64,000 nucleotides of DNA from Winogradskyella marincola (GCF_029624125.1 NZ_JARSBN010000011.1:24147-88146), one strand, 5' to 3'; positions 1 through 8,669 are shown, numbered from the stretch's first letter. The notes: generated by a model not told the origin, from the sequence alone. Numbers and translations: made by a program.

Positions 1-617
1 ACAAAACGGAATTCACCAAACTCATGCTTTTCAAACTCTTTAGGCCCTTTTCTTATGAAAAGGGTCATTGTTTGTACATCATCTCCAACAGGAATAACAA
101 GCCTACCTCCTATCTCTAACTGACTTAATAAAGGCATAGGCACAAAAGGTGCTCCAGCAGTTACAATAATACTCTTAAAAGGCGCTTCTTTTGGCAACCC
201 TTTATAACCATCTCCAAAAATTAACTTTTTAGCACGATAACCTATTTTAGGCAAAAACTTAGACGTCTTTTTAAACAATTCTTGCTGACGTTCTATACTA
301 TAAACTTTTGCTCCAAGATCTATGAGTACAGCACATTGGTAGCCACTACCAGTACCGATTTCTAGAACTTTGTCACCAGGTTTTATTTGTAATAATTCAG
401 ATTGAAAAGCTACAGTGTAAGGTTGAGAAATGGTCTGATCTGCCGCAATAGGAAACGCCTTATCTACATAAGCATGGTCTATAAAGCCAGAATCCATAAA
501 TAAATGTCTAGGTATTTTACCAATTGCATTTAAAACAGCCTTATCCTTTATTCCTTTTTTAATCAGAGTGTCAACGAGTTGCTGACGCATCCCTTTGTGC
601 TTAAATGTATCTTTCAA
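1..617 (-). CDS. pcm: Protein-L-isoaspartate O-methyltransferase (3' end cut by window edge)
   Basis: SAM-dependent repair enzyme that methylates isoaspartyl residues in damaged proteins. About 205 codons are present; the C-terminus lies beyond position 1. The reading frame contains the SAM-binding motif VLEIGTGSGYQ and the family segments QTISQPYTVA and IIVTAGAP. I place the start at TTG (617-615), giving KDTFKHKGMRQQ, because this N-terminus matches flavobacterial homologues as I know them and an in-frame TAA lies two codons upstream; the first ATG is nine codons later (590). It is divergent from the oxidoreductase at 761. Confidence 0.9.
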   Translation of the reverse strand, partial: MKDTFKHKGMRQQLVDTLIKKGIKDKAVLNAIGKIPRHLFMDSGFIDHAYVDKAFPIAADQTISQPYTVAFQSELLQIKPGDKVLEIGTGSGYQCAVLIDLGAKVYSIERQQELFKKTSKFLPKIGYRAKKLIFGDGYKGLPKEAPFKSIIVTAGAPFVPMPLLSQLEIGGRLVIPVGDDVQTMTLFIRKGPKEFEKHEFGEFRF

Positions 618-736
618 ATCTTAGTTTAGTTTCAGGCTAAATTAATTCAAACAAAAGCAAAATGCAATTGCAATTTTCAATTATTAAATTCTCATTATTT
701 TAGATTTTCTTTCTTAAATATCTCGTTCAAATCAAT

Positions 737-744
737 TATTTTTG
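737..744 (+). promoter_or_regulatory. Bacteroidota -7 promoter element
   Basis: TATTTTTG matches the flavobacterial -7 consensus TAnnTTTG and lies 16 nt before the ATG at 761. I see no convincing -33 TTG at the usual spacing, so this is a tentative promoter for the oxidoreductase. Confidence 0.35.
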
Positions 745-760
745 AAAAAAACAGAAAAAC

Positions 761-1720
761 ATGCTAAAAGCTGGTGTTTTGGGTGCTGGTCACCTAGGAA
801 AAATACATTTAAGACTACTCAATCAATCCAAAAAATATGACCTTGTTGGGTTTTATGATGCCGATTCTGAAAACGCTAAACGTGTTGTAGAAGAGTTTGG
901 TTATACATATTTCGATTCTATTGAAGCTTTAATTGAAGCTGTAGATGTTGTAGATATTGTAACTCCTACCCTTTCGCATTACGATTGTGCCAAGCAAGCC
1001 ATAAAAAAAGGAAAACATATTTTTATAGAAAAGCCAATTACCAATACTGTTGAAGAAGCTGAAGCCATTAGAACTTTAGTTGCAGAACATGGTGTAAAAG
1101 GGCAAGTTGGCCATGTAGAGCGTTTTAATCCTGCATTCATCGCAGTAAAGGATAAAATAGAAAATCCTATGTTTATAGAAACGCATCGTTTGGCAGAGTT
1201 TAATCCTCGTGGCACAGATGTTCCTGTGGTATTAGATTTAATGATTCATGATATAGATATTATACTAAGTGTTGTAAACTCGCCTGTAAAACATGTTTCT
1301 GCAAGTGGAGTTTCTGTCGTTAGTGATACTCCAGATATTGCTAATGCACGTATTGAATTTAAAAACGGCTGTGTTGCAAACCTTACAGCAAGTCGTATTT
1401 CATTAAAGAATATGCGAAAAACACGTTTCTTTCAAAAGGATGCTTACATCTCTGTAGATTTTCTTGAAAAGAAATGTGAAGTCGTAAAAATGAAAGATGC
1501 ACCAGAAAATCCTGGTGATTTTGATATGATTCTTCAAAATGCAGAAGGTATAAAAAAACAAATCTATTTTGACAATCCTGAAGTTGCAGGTAACAACGCC
1601 ATTTTAGACGAACTTGAAACATTTGCAGATGCCATTAACAACAACACAAAACCAATTGTAACATTGCACGATGGTACAGAAGCACTACGTGTTGCCACAA
1701 TGATAATTAATCAGTTTTAA
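761..1720 (+). CDS. Gfo/Idh/MocA family NAD(P)-dependent oxidoreductase
   Basis: Cytoplasmic dehydrogenase of the glucose-fructose oxidoreductase/inositol dehydrogenase family, 319 aa. The N-terminal Rossmann fold starts with GVLGAGHLGKIH (residues 5-16), and EKPITN (about residues 91-96) is the family EKP motif with its lysine. The C-terminal half holds the substrate-binding alpha/beta domain, with the HDIDII segment carrying the usual catalytic histidine region. The substrate cannot be told from sequence. A repeat-rich spacer separates it from the next gene, so joint transcription is uncertain. Confidence 0.85.
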   Translation: MLKAGVLGAGHLGKIHLRLLNQSKKYDLVGFYDADSENAKRVVEEFGYTYFDSIEALIEAVDVVDIVTPTLSHYDCAKQAIKKGKHIFIEKPITNTVEEAEAIRTLVAEHGVKGQVGHVERFNPAFIAVKDKIENPMFIETHRLAEFNPRGTDVPVVLDLMIHDIDIILSVVNSPVKHVSASGVSVVSDTPDIANARIEFKNGCVANLTASRISLKNMRKTRFFQKDAYISVDFLEKKCEVVKMKDAPENPGDFDMILQNAEGIKKQIYFDNPEVAGNNAILDELETFADAINNNTKPIVTLHDGTEALRVATMIINQF

Positions 1721-1721
1721 T

Positions 1722-1842
1722 AAAGCCTTCTCTCCTTCCAAAGGAAGGGAACTAGAAGCGCTCTTTCAAATATATATTACTAACAAAATTCTTATCAGCC
1801 CAAGTAAGAATTCCTTCCCTTTGGGAAGGTTAGGATGGGCTT
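1722..1842. repeat. REPIN/MITE-like element: two palindromes in inverted orientation
   Basis: The spacer contains CCTTCC-AAA-GGAAGG (1734-1748) and CCTTCCC-TTT-GGGAAGG (1813-1829). The outer arms, starting near 1723 with AAGCC and ending near 1842 with GGCTT, form an imperfect inverted repeat of about 30 bp. It contains no gene. This looks like a pair of inverted REP sequences or a small non-autonomous element. It reaches to within a few bases of the ATG of the next gene. Confidence 0.6.
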
Positions 1843-1847
1843 ATATT

Positions 1848-2735
1848 ATGAAAAACATAGCAGTTATAGGAGCAGGAACAATGGGAAATGGAATTGCCCA
1901 CACCTTTGCTCAGTCAGGATTTAAAGTAAATCTTATAGATATTAGTGAAGCGTCTCTAGAACGTGGTTTGGCTACAATTTCTAAGAATTTAGACAGAATG
2001 GTAGCTAAAGAAAAAATCACTGAAAACGATAAAGCAGAAACCTTAGGAAACATTACAACCTATACAAACACGGTTGATGGTGTTAAAAACACTGATCTTG
2101 TGGTTGAAGCGGCTACTGAAAATGTAGATTTAAAACTAAAGATTTTTAAGCAGCTTGACGACGCTTGTGATGAAGCTACAATTTTGGCTACAAACACATC
2201 CTCAATATCAATAACACAAATTGCAGCTGTAACATCACGTCCTGAAAAAGTAATTGGTATGCACTTTATGAACCCTGTGCCAATCATGAAATTGGTAGAA
2301 ATTATTCGTGGATATAATACAAGCGATGAAGTAACTAACACCATTATGGAGTTATCTAAAACGCTCGGTAAAGTACCAACTGAAGTTAACGATTATCCTG
2401 GTTTTGTTGCTAACCGTATTTTAATGCCAATGATTAATGAGTCTATCGAGACTTTATATAATGGTGTTGCTGGTGTTCAAGAAATTGATACCGTAATGAA
2501 ATTAGGAATGGCGCACCCAATGGGACCATTACAATTAGCAGACTTTATTGGTTTGGATGTATGTCTTTCAATCTTAAATGTAATGTATGACGGCTTTAAA
2601 AACCCTAAGTATGCACCTTGTCCTTTGCTTGTTAACATGGTACAAGCTGGTAAATTGGGAGTAAAGTCTGGAGAAGGTTTTTACGATTATTCAGAAAGCC
2701 GTAAAGCAGAAAACGTATCTAAGCAGTTTGTTTAA
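1848..2735 (+). CDS. 3-hydroxyacyl-CoA (3-hydroxybutyryl-CoA) dehydrogenase
   Basis: NAD-dependent oxidation of 3-hydroxyacyl-CoA in beta-oxidation or short-chain acyl-CoA metabolism; 295 aa, the usual length for the single-domain enzyme. The N-terminus is the NAD-binding GAGTMGNGIAH. NTSSISIT, GMHFMNPVPIM (containing the catalytic His) and NDYPGFVANRILMP are family signatures. The C-terminal dimerisation domain includes GPLQLADFIGLD. I start at ATG 1848, because the nine codons upstream fall in the repeat element and do not look conserved. A 19-nt gap precedes the M23 gene. Confidence 0.9.
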   Translation: MKNIAVIGAGTMGNGIAHTFAQSGFKVNLIDISEASLERGLATISKNLDRMVAKEKITENDKAETLGNITTYTNTVDGVKNTDLVVEAATENVDLKLKIFKQLDDACDEATILATNTSSISITQIAAVTSRPEKVIGMHFMNPVPIMKLVEIIRGYNTSDEVTNTIMELSKTLGKVPTEVNDYPGFVANRILMPMINESIETLYNGVAGVQEIDTVMKLGMAHPMGPLQLADFIGLDVCLSILNVMYDGFKNPKYAPCPLLVNMVQAGKLGVKSGEGFYDYSESRKAENVSKQFV

Positions 2736-2754
2736 TTCTTGTATTTAATGTGAT

Positions 2755-3384
2755 TTGACTTGTATCAGGATTTTTGTAATTGTAATGCTTTTTGTTTCGT
2801 GTAAACAGAACAAACCAAAGCATAACTCTACTACTGATATACAAGCCAAAGAAACCATTAAAGACAGTGTTAATAAAGCCGACAAAAAGAGCTACAAAAC
2901 ACTTTTTAATGAAAATACAGAGTTTATAGCCAAAGGGTTTGATTTTCCTGTAGGCAAACCAAATGCTCAAGGCTATTATAATGCACAAAAGTTTCAAGAA
3001 AATAATCACTTAGGTGATGACTGGAATGGTGTTGGAGGTGGTAATTCAGATTTAGGCGACCCAATTTATGCTATTGCTAATGGTTATGTATCATCTGCTA
3101 AAGATCTAAAAGGTGGTTGGGGAAATGTGATACGAATTATTCATTTTCATGAAGAAAAATTGTATGAATCTGTATATGCTCATTGCGATTCAATCATTGT
3201 AACAGCGAATACATTTGTAACCAAAGGAGAGCAAATTGCTACAATTGGTAATTGCGATGGTGCCTATTATGCGCATCTTCATCTAGAAATTAGAGATGCT
3301 GTAGATTTGGATATAGGAGGAGGATATTCTACAGATACAACGGGTTATCTTAATCCTACTGAGTTTATAACTAAAAATAGATAA
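2755..3384 (+). CDS. M23-family peptidase-like lipoprotein
   Basis: Probable periplasmic lipoprotein with a LytM/M23 fold, 209 aa. The start is TTG 2755: an in-frame stop lies at 2746, and the next ATG (2785) would remove the signal peptide. Residues 5-16 form a short hydrophobic segment ending in lipobox FVSC. The zinc-ligand pattern is present: H85-x3-D89 (HLGDD) and H174-L-H176 (HLHLE), with YAH at 141-143, so it may be an active peptidoglycan endopeptidase. Substrate is unknown. It lies 3 nt before the DUF1015 gene. Confidence 0.8.
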   Translation: MTCIRIFVIVMLFVSCKQNKPKHNSTTDIQAKETIKDSVNKADKKSYKTLFNENTEFIAKGFDFPVGKPNAQGYYNAQKFQENNHLGDDWNGVGGGNSDLGDPIYAIANGYVSSAKDLKGGWGNVIRIIHFHEEKLYESVYAHCDSIIVTANTFVTKGEQIATIGNCDGAYYAHLHLEIRDAVDLDIGGGYSTDTTGYLNPTEFITKNR

Positions 3385-3387
3385 AGC

Positions 3388-4626
3388 ATGGCTAAAATAA
3401 TTCCTTTTAAAGCGGTTAAACCAACCAGAGCTATTGTTGGTCTTGTAGCAGCACGTCCTTATCAAAGTTATACTTTAGACGAACGTGAATCTAGAATGGG
3501 ATACAATCCTTACAGTTTTCTTCATATTGTTAATCCAGGTTACAAATACGACCAGGAAGTCACTGGTGAAGAACGTTACCGCCTCGTAAAAAGTCGTTAT
3601 GAAGAATTTAAGGAAGATGGCATTTTTGTTACCGAAAACAAACCGTCACTTTATGTTTATAAAATTGTAAACAGATACGGACAGGAATTCAACGGAATTA
3701 TTGCTGCAACAAGTGCTGAAGATTACGAGAAAGATGTTATAAAAAAACACGAGGATACCATTGCTAAACGTGAACAAACGTTTAAAACCTATCTACAAAC
3801 CGTTGGCTTTAATGCAGAGCCTGTGCTCCTCACCTATCCTGATAATGTGGTTATATCAAACATTATAAAAGAAACTCAAAAAGAATATGCCGAATTTGAG
3901 TTTACTATGACTTATAGAGACACACATTATTTATGGAAACTAGATAATGATGAAACCATTAATAAAATTCAAAATGAATTTAAAAAAATGGAAACTATAT
4001 ACATAGCAGACGGTCACCACAGATCGGCTTCATCGTATTTGTTGTATAAGGATGAAAAAGAAAAAAACCCAAACCATAACGGTTCTGAGTCTTACAACTT
4101 TTTCATGTCTTATTTAATCCCAGAATCCGATTTGGTGATTCAAGAATTTAACCGACTAGTAAAAGATCTAAACGGATTAACAAAAGAAGAATTTTTAATA
4201 AAACTGGATGCTGTTTACAGAATTGAAAACAGAGGCATAATGCCTTACAGTCCTTCTAAACCACATCATTTTAGCATGTATTTAGATGGAGAGTTTTATT
4301 CGTTATATTTAAGAAAAACGAATTATAATTTTGAAAATGCGCTTGATAAACTTGATGCGCAACTCTTGTACAGCACAATTTTAGATCCTATACTTGGTAT
4401 TAAAGATTTAAGAAACGATAATAGGATTGAGTACGTACACGGCAAACACGAAATGATAACGATTAAAAGCAGTGTGGATAGTGGGAAGTTTAAAGTTGGT
4501 TTTGGCATGTGTCCTGCAACTGTACAGCAAATGAAAGAAATTGCAAACGAAGGCCTTACAATGCCTCCAAAAAGCACCTATATTTTACCAAAATTGAGAA
4601 GCGGAATTACAATATATGAGTATTAA
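3388..4626 (+). CDS. DUF1015 family protein
   Basis: 412-aa cytoplasmic protein, full length for DUF1015. Recognisable segments are ARPYQ near the N-terminus, GYNPYSFLHIVNPG, and the strongly conserved ADGHHRSASS block (about residues 206-215). The family is related to the archaeal free-serine kinase SerK, but I do not know whether this clade has kinase activity. The 3' end overlaps the next gene by 11 nt, so it is probably translationally coupled to yggS. Confidence 0.8.
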   Translation: MAKIIPFKAVKPTRAIVGLVAARPYQSYTLDERESRMGYNPYSFLHIVNPGYKYDQEVTGEERYRLVKSRYEEFKEDGIFVTENKPSLYVYKIVNRYGQEFNGIIAATSAEDYEKDVIKKHEDTIAKREQTFKTYLQTVGFNAEPVLLTYPDNVVISNIIKETQKEYAEFEFTMTYRDTHYLWKLDNDETINKIQNEFKKMETIYIADGHHRSASSYLLYKDEKEKNPNHNGSESYNFFMSYLIPESDLVIQEFNRLVKDLNGLTKEEFLIKLDAVYRIENRGIMPYSPSKPHHFSMYLDGEFYSLYLRKTNYNFENALDKLDAQLLYSTILDPILGIKDLRNDNRIEYVHGKHEMITIKSSVDSGKFKVGFGMCPATVQQMKEIANEGLTMPPKSTYILPKLRSGITIYEY

Positions 4627-5275
4627 AAACAACCTTCAAAACATAATATCTAGCATACCAGAACATGTTACTTTAGTTGCGGTTTCCAAAACCAAACCTA
4701 TAAGTGATTTAATGGAAGCTTATAATGCTGGTCAGCGCATTTTTGGAGAAAACAAAATCCAGGAAATGGCAGATAAGCATGAACAAATGCCAAAGGATAT
4801 ACAATGGCATATGATTGGTCATGTACAACGTAACAAAGTAAAATATATGGCTGAGTTTGTAAGCTTAATTCATGGTGTTGATAGCTTCAAACTACTTAAG
4901 GAAATTAATAAACAAGCCAAAAAACACGATAGAGTTATTGATTGTCTTTTTCAAATAAAAATTGCTGATGAGGATAGCAAATTTGGTATGTCTGCAAATG
5001 ATGCTTCTGCGCTTTTTCAATCAGATGAATTTTCAGAATTAAAAAATATTAAAATTGTTGGTCTCATGGGAATGGCTACATTTACAGATGATATGACACA
5101 AGTAGAGAATGAATTTAAGTTCCTTAAAACTACTTTTGACCAACTTAAAACTCAGAACTCAGAACTCAAAATATTAAGTATGGGTATGAGTGGAGATTAT
5201 AAACTGGCTATAAAATGTGGTAGTACTATGATACGCGTAGGAAGTAGTATATTTGGTGCAAGAAATTATCAATAG
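4616..5275 (+). CDS. YggS-family pyridoxal-phosphate homeostasis protein
   Basis: Cytoplasmic PLP-binding protein (PLPBP/YggS), 219 aa, thought to buffer PLP and influence amino- and keto-acid pools. VAVSKTKP contains the PLP-lysine (K25). FGENKIQE, WHMIGHVQRNK, LMGMATF and LSMGMSGDY are family signatures, and MIRVGSSIFGAR closes the barrel. Positions 5143-5170 (about residues 176-185) are four tandem 7-bp units (ACTTAAA, ACTCAGA twice, ACTCAAA) encoding a variable loop just before the conserved MGMSGD motif. The stop codon lies at the start of another heptamer array. Confidence 0.93.
   Translation: MSIKNNLQNIISSIPEHVTLVAVSKTKPISDLMEAYNAGQRIFGENKIQEMADKHEQMPKDIQWHMIGHVQRNKVKYMAEFVSLIHGVDSFKLLKEINKQAKKHDRVIDCLFQIKIADEDSKFGMSANDASALFQSDEFSELKNIKIVGLMGMATFTDDMTQVENEFKFLKTTFDQLKTQNSELKILSMGMSGDYKLAIKCGSTMIRVGSSIFGARNYQ
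5143..5170. repeat. Heptamer tandem array inside yggS
   Basis: Four 7-bp units in register: ACTTAAA, ACTCAGA, ACTCAGA, ACTCAAA. The array is translated as part of YggS. Seven is not a multiple of three, so successive units are read in different frames. Confidence 0.8.
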
Positions 5276-5322
5276 ACAGTAGACAAAGTTTACACTTTTA
5301 ACTTTTAACTTTTAACTTTTAA
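5274..5322. repeat. Heptamer tandem array between yggS and the exonuclease gene
   Basis: Seven consecutive 7-nt units: AGACAGT, AGACAAA, GTTTACA and four copies of CTTTTAA. The array starts within the yggS stop codon and ends three nt before the ATT start codon of the next gene, so it fills the whole spacer. Confidence 0.8.
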
Positions 5323-5325
5323 TAA

Positions 5326-6687
5326 ATTTACGCAATACTAGACATAGAAACCACAGGTGGCAAGTACAATGAAGAAGGTATAACGGAGATTGCCATCTAC
5401 CGTTATGATGGGCATAAAGTAACTGACCAGTTTATTTCATTGGTAAATCCAGAGCGTGAGATTCAACCTTTTGTGGTTAATCTTACTGGTATTAACTCTA
5501 ACATGCTTAAAAATGCTCCTAAATTCTATGAGGTAGCAAAACGTATTGTAGAGATTACTGAAGATTGCATTATTGTGGCTCATAATTCTAGCTTTGATTA
5601 TCGCATCCTTAAAACAGAGTTTAAACGTTTAGGATTTCCCTACAAAAGAAAAACGTTATGTACCGTAGAATTATCTAAACAGCTTATTCCAGATATGGAA
5701 TCTTACAGTTTAGGTAAACTTGCTAGAGCACTTGGTATTCCTGTGAGCGACAGACATCGTGCTAACGGAGATGCTATGGCTACTGTAAAGCTTTTTAAAA
5801 TGTTACTTAACAAAGACTTAGAAAAAGTAATAATTAAGAGCTCTGTTAAGAATGATAAAAAGCCAAAAATGGCTTCTAATCTAAAGGATATTATAGAAGA
5901 GCTACCAACCGAAACTGGTGTATATTATATACACAATGACAAGGGTGAAATTATATACATCGGAAAGAGCAACAACATAAAAAAACGAATAACGCAACAC
6001 TTTACAAACAAAAGCTCTAAGTCTAAAAAAATACAAGCATTAGTAAGCGCTGTTACTTATGAAAAAACAGGTAGCGAACTTGCTGCTCTTTTAAAGGAAA
6101 GTGCAGAAATTAAGAAGAATAAACCTATTTTTAATCGTGCTCTTCGCAGAACCATTTTTACACATGCGCTTTACAGTTTTACTGATGATAATGGCTATAT
6201 AAATTTAAAAATTGACAAGTCTAATATTGAAGACACTCCTATAACAACCTTTAGTACAAGACCTAGTGGAAAAAACTTTATTCATAAAGTTACAGACGAC
6301 TATAATTTATGCCAAAAACTTACAGGTATTTATGCTACTAAAACAAGCTGCTTTAACTATGAAGTAAAAGAATGTTTAGGCGCTTGTGTTAATGAAGAAC
6401 CTCCGTCTGAGTACAATAAAAGAGTACAAGCATTAATAGAAAAATACAGTTATAAAAACAAGGACATGCTCCTCATAGACAGAGGTAGAGATATTGACGA
6501 AAAAAGTGTTTTTCTTATAGAAAATGGTGTTTTTAGAGGTATGGGATTTTTTGATCTAAATCACCAGATAAATAACCGTGAAATTTTAGAATCGCTTATT
6601 ACTCCAATGGAAAATAACAGAGACACTCAGCATATCATTCATAGCTATATGCGAAGAAACAAGCGTCTTAAAATTATTCAACTATAA
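5326..6687 (+). CDS. DEDDh exonuclease fused to GIY-YIG (Cho/UvrC-like) nuclease, apparent ATT start
   Basis: Predicted 453-aa DNA repair/proofreading nuclease. Residues 1-170 form a DEDDh 3'-5' exonuclease of DnaQ type: D6 and E8 in DIETTG, D91 in NSSFDYR, H144 and D149 in HRANGD. Residues about 190-270 are a GIY-YIG domain (TGVYYIHN, IIYIGKSNNIKKR). The rest resembles the UvrC/Cho C-terminal extension. The frame opens after TAA at 5323-5325, and no ATG, GTG or TTG occurs before TTG 5440, which would remove motif I. ATT at 5326 restores the N-terminus MYAILDIETTGG expected from homologues. Either an ATT start or a start-codon mutation is present. Confidence 0.85.
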   Translation: MYAILDIETTGGKYNEEGITEIAIYRYDGHKVTDQFISLVNPEREIQPFVVNLTGINSNMLKNAPKFYEVAKRIVEITEDCIIVAHNSSFDYRILKTEFKRLGFPYKRKTLCTVELSKQLIPDMESYSLGKLARALGIPVSDRHRANGDAMATVKLFKMLLNKDLEKVIIKSSVKNDKKPKMASNLKDIIEELPTETGVYYIHNDKGEIIYIGKSNNIKKRITQHFTNKSSKSKKIQALVSAVTYEKTGSELAALLKESAEIKKNKPIFNRALRRTIFTHALYSFTDDNGYINLKIDKSNIEDTPITTFSTRPSGKNFIHKVTDDYNLCQKLTGIYATKTSCFNYEVKECLGACVNEEPPSEYNKRVQALIEKYSYKNKDMLLIDRGRDIDEKSVFLIENGVFRGMGFFDLNHQINNREILESLITPMENNRDTQHIIHSYMRRNKRLKIIQL

Positions 6688-6691
6688 ACAA

Positions 6692-8644
6692 ATGAAAAAA
6701 AAATTCCTTTCAATCTTTGCTTTCCTTTTAATCTCAGCACTTTCTTTTGCTCAAAATTATAATGTAGACATGAATGTTAGCAAAAGTGACTTGGAACTTA
6801 ACTCATATAAAAGAGACTCAACTGCTAATGCTCTTGTTATTTATGATTATGGAAATACCTTTATAGACAGAGAAACGTTTTGGCTGAAATCCCAAATTAA
6901 ACAAAAAGTAAAAATATTAAGAAAAGAAGGTATTGACTTAGGTGTCATAAAAATAAAATTGTACAAAGGGAAATCGTCGAGCGAAAAAATAGAAAATATT
7001 ATAGGTACTACATATAATCTAGAAAATGATGAGATTGTTAGAACCCAACTACAACCAAGTGCTATTTTTAAAGAAGAAAATGAAGATTACACCTTAGTAA
7101 AGCTTGTCTTACCAAATTTAAAAGTAGGTAGTGTTTTCACTATCAGTTATGAAAAGCAATCTCGTTTTATTACAAAATATCAGCCATGGTATTTTCAAAG
7201 TTCAAACCCTGTACTTTATAGCGAATACAATACAAGTATTCCAGGAAACTACAAATATCACGTAAAACTTGTAGGTGGATTTCAGTTAGATGTTAATGAG
7301 TCTAAAATAGAAAAAAACTGTTTAAAAGTGGCCGGAGGTGGTTCTGCAGATTGTGCTGTAAGCAAGTATGTAATGAAAAATATTCCTGCCTATAAACAAG
7401 AAGGATACACAACTACCGACTTTAATTATATCTCTAGAATTGAATATGAGCTTAATGAAATTTTGTATTTTGATGGTCGAGTAGATAAAATTTCAAAGAC
7501 ATGGAAAGATGTTGATAAAGAGCTAAAAACTGATGCAAATTTTGGCAGGCAAGTAAGTAAAAAGAGTCTTATTAAAAATGTACTTCCCAAAGACATCTCT
7601 AAGATTAGCGATAAATTAGAAAAAGCTAAAGCCATTTATCAATTTGTACAAAATAATTACAAATGGAATGAGAAATACGATAGGTATGATGTATCAGTAA
7701 AAAAAACGGTTAAGGAAAAAATAGGAAATGCTTTTGAGATTAACCTATTGTTAGAAAACCTATTAACCAGTGAAGGGTACACTATTTATCCTGTTATGAT
7801 TTCCACCAGAGCTAATGGCTTGCCAACCAAGATTTATCCTGTACTAACAGACTTTAATTATCTAATTCTAAAGGCAACAATCGATGGGAAAGATTATTAT
7901 CTAGATGCAACAGAACCCTATCTATTTTTTGGAGAACTACCCTACAGATGCTTAAATCAATATGGAAGATTAATGGATTTTGAAGACGGAAGCTATTGGG
8001 AAGATATTAAACTAGAAGAATATTCTACAATATCTCACAGAATATCTCTTAACACTTTTTCTAATGACGAATTTAATGGATTACTAGGAAGCAAATTTTC
8101 CAGATATCATGCTCATAACCCGAAAAATGCATATCAACAAAACCCAATAAGCTATAAAGAAAACAAAGCAAATAAATACAAAAATATTATAATTGAGGAT
8201 CATGATGTTATAGACACTGGTAGTGATAGTGAAAATTTTGAAGAAACCATCAATTTCACCCAAGAGCCAGAGTTAATAGCTGATAAAATCTACTATAATC
8301 CCTTTATCTTAAAATTCTTTGAAGTCAATCCATTTAAATTACAAGAACGAACATACCCTATAGACTTTGGATACAAAGATTCTTTCGCATATATGCTAAA
8401 TATAGACTTAGGTGAAAATCTCAAAGTTGTAGAATTACCAGAATCAGAAAATTATATTCTACCTGAAAAAGCAGGCTCTTTTATTTTTAGCACAGAGGTC
8501 AACGACAATAAATTAACTTTAATTTTTAAGATAAAATTCAGTAAGGCTATATATGAACCAGAATATTACAATTATCTTAAAATATTCATGAGTAAAGTAG
8601 TTAAAATTCAAAATAATACTGTAATAGTACTAGAGAAAAAATAA
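6692..8644 (+). CDS. DUF3857 / transglutaminase-like secreted protein
   Basis: 650-aa exported protein with signal peptide MKKKFLSIFAFLLISALSFAQ. The first half is the DUF3857 beta-sandwich (VKILRKEGIDLG, VKLVLPNLKVGSVFTISYE). Residues about 300-420 form a transglutaminase-like fold (AIYQFVQNNYKWN, YLDATEPY). The segment that normally carries the catalytic cysteine reads KIGNAFEINLLL, so the cysteine is absent and the domain is probably non-enzymatic. The function is unknown; a periplasmic or surface binding role is possible. It starts 4 nt after the nuclease gene. Confidence 0.8.
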   Translation: MKKKFLSIFAFLLISALSFAQNYNVDMNVSKSDLELNSYKRDSTANALVIYDYGNTFIDRETFWLKSQIKQKVKILRKEGIDLGVIKIKLYKGKSSSEKIENIIGTTYNLENDEIVRTQLQPSAIFKEENEDYTLVKLVLPNLKVGSVFTISYEKQSRFITKYQPWYFQSSNPVLYSEYNTSIPGNYKYHVKLVGGFQLDVNESKIEKNCLKVAGGGSADCAVSKYVMKNIPAYKQEGYTTTDFNYISRIEYELNEILYFDGRVDKISKTWKDVDKELKTDANFGRQVSKKSLIKNVLPKDISKISDKLEKAKAIYQFVQNNYKWNEKYDRYDVSVKKTVKEKIGNAFEINLLLENLLTSEGYTIYPVMISTRANGLPTKIYPVLTDFNYLILKATIDGKDYYLDATEPYLFFGELPYRCLNQYGRLMDFEDGSYWEDIKLEEYSTISHRISLNTFSNDEFNGLLGSKFSRYHAHNPKNAYQQNPISYKENKANKYKNIIIEDHDVIDTGSDSENFEETINFTQEPELIADKIYYNPFILKFFEVNPFKLQERTYPIDFGYKDSFAYMLNIDLGENLKVVELPESENYILPEKAGSFIFSTEVNDNKLTLIFKIKFSKAIYEPEYYNYLKIFMSKVVKIQNNTVIVLEKK

Positions 8645-8669
8645 AATCTACTTTTTGTATTTTTAAAAC

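Noticed and set aside
724..733. tRNA T-arm-like GTTCAAATC
   Set aside because: No matching acceptor, anticodon or D arm around it.
2719..3009. Minus-strand frame of 96 aa opposite the M23 lipoprotein
   Set aside because: It is antisense to a recognisable conserved protein and has no motif of its own.
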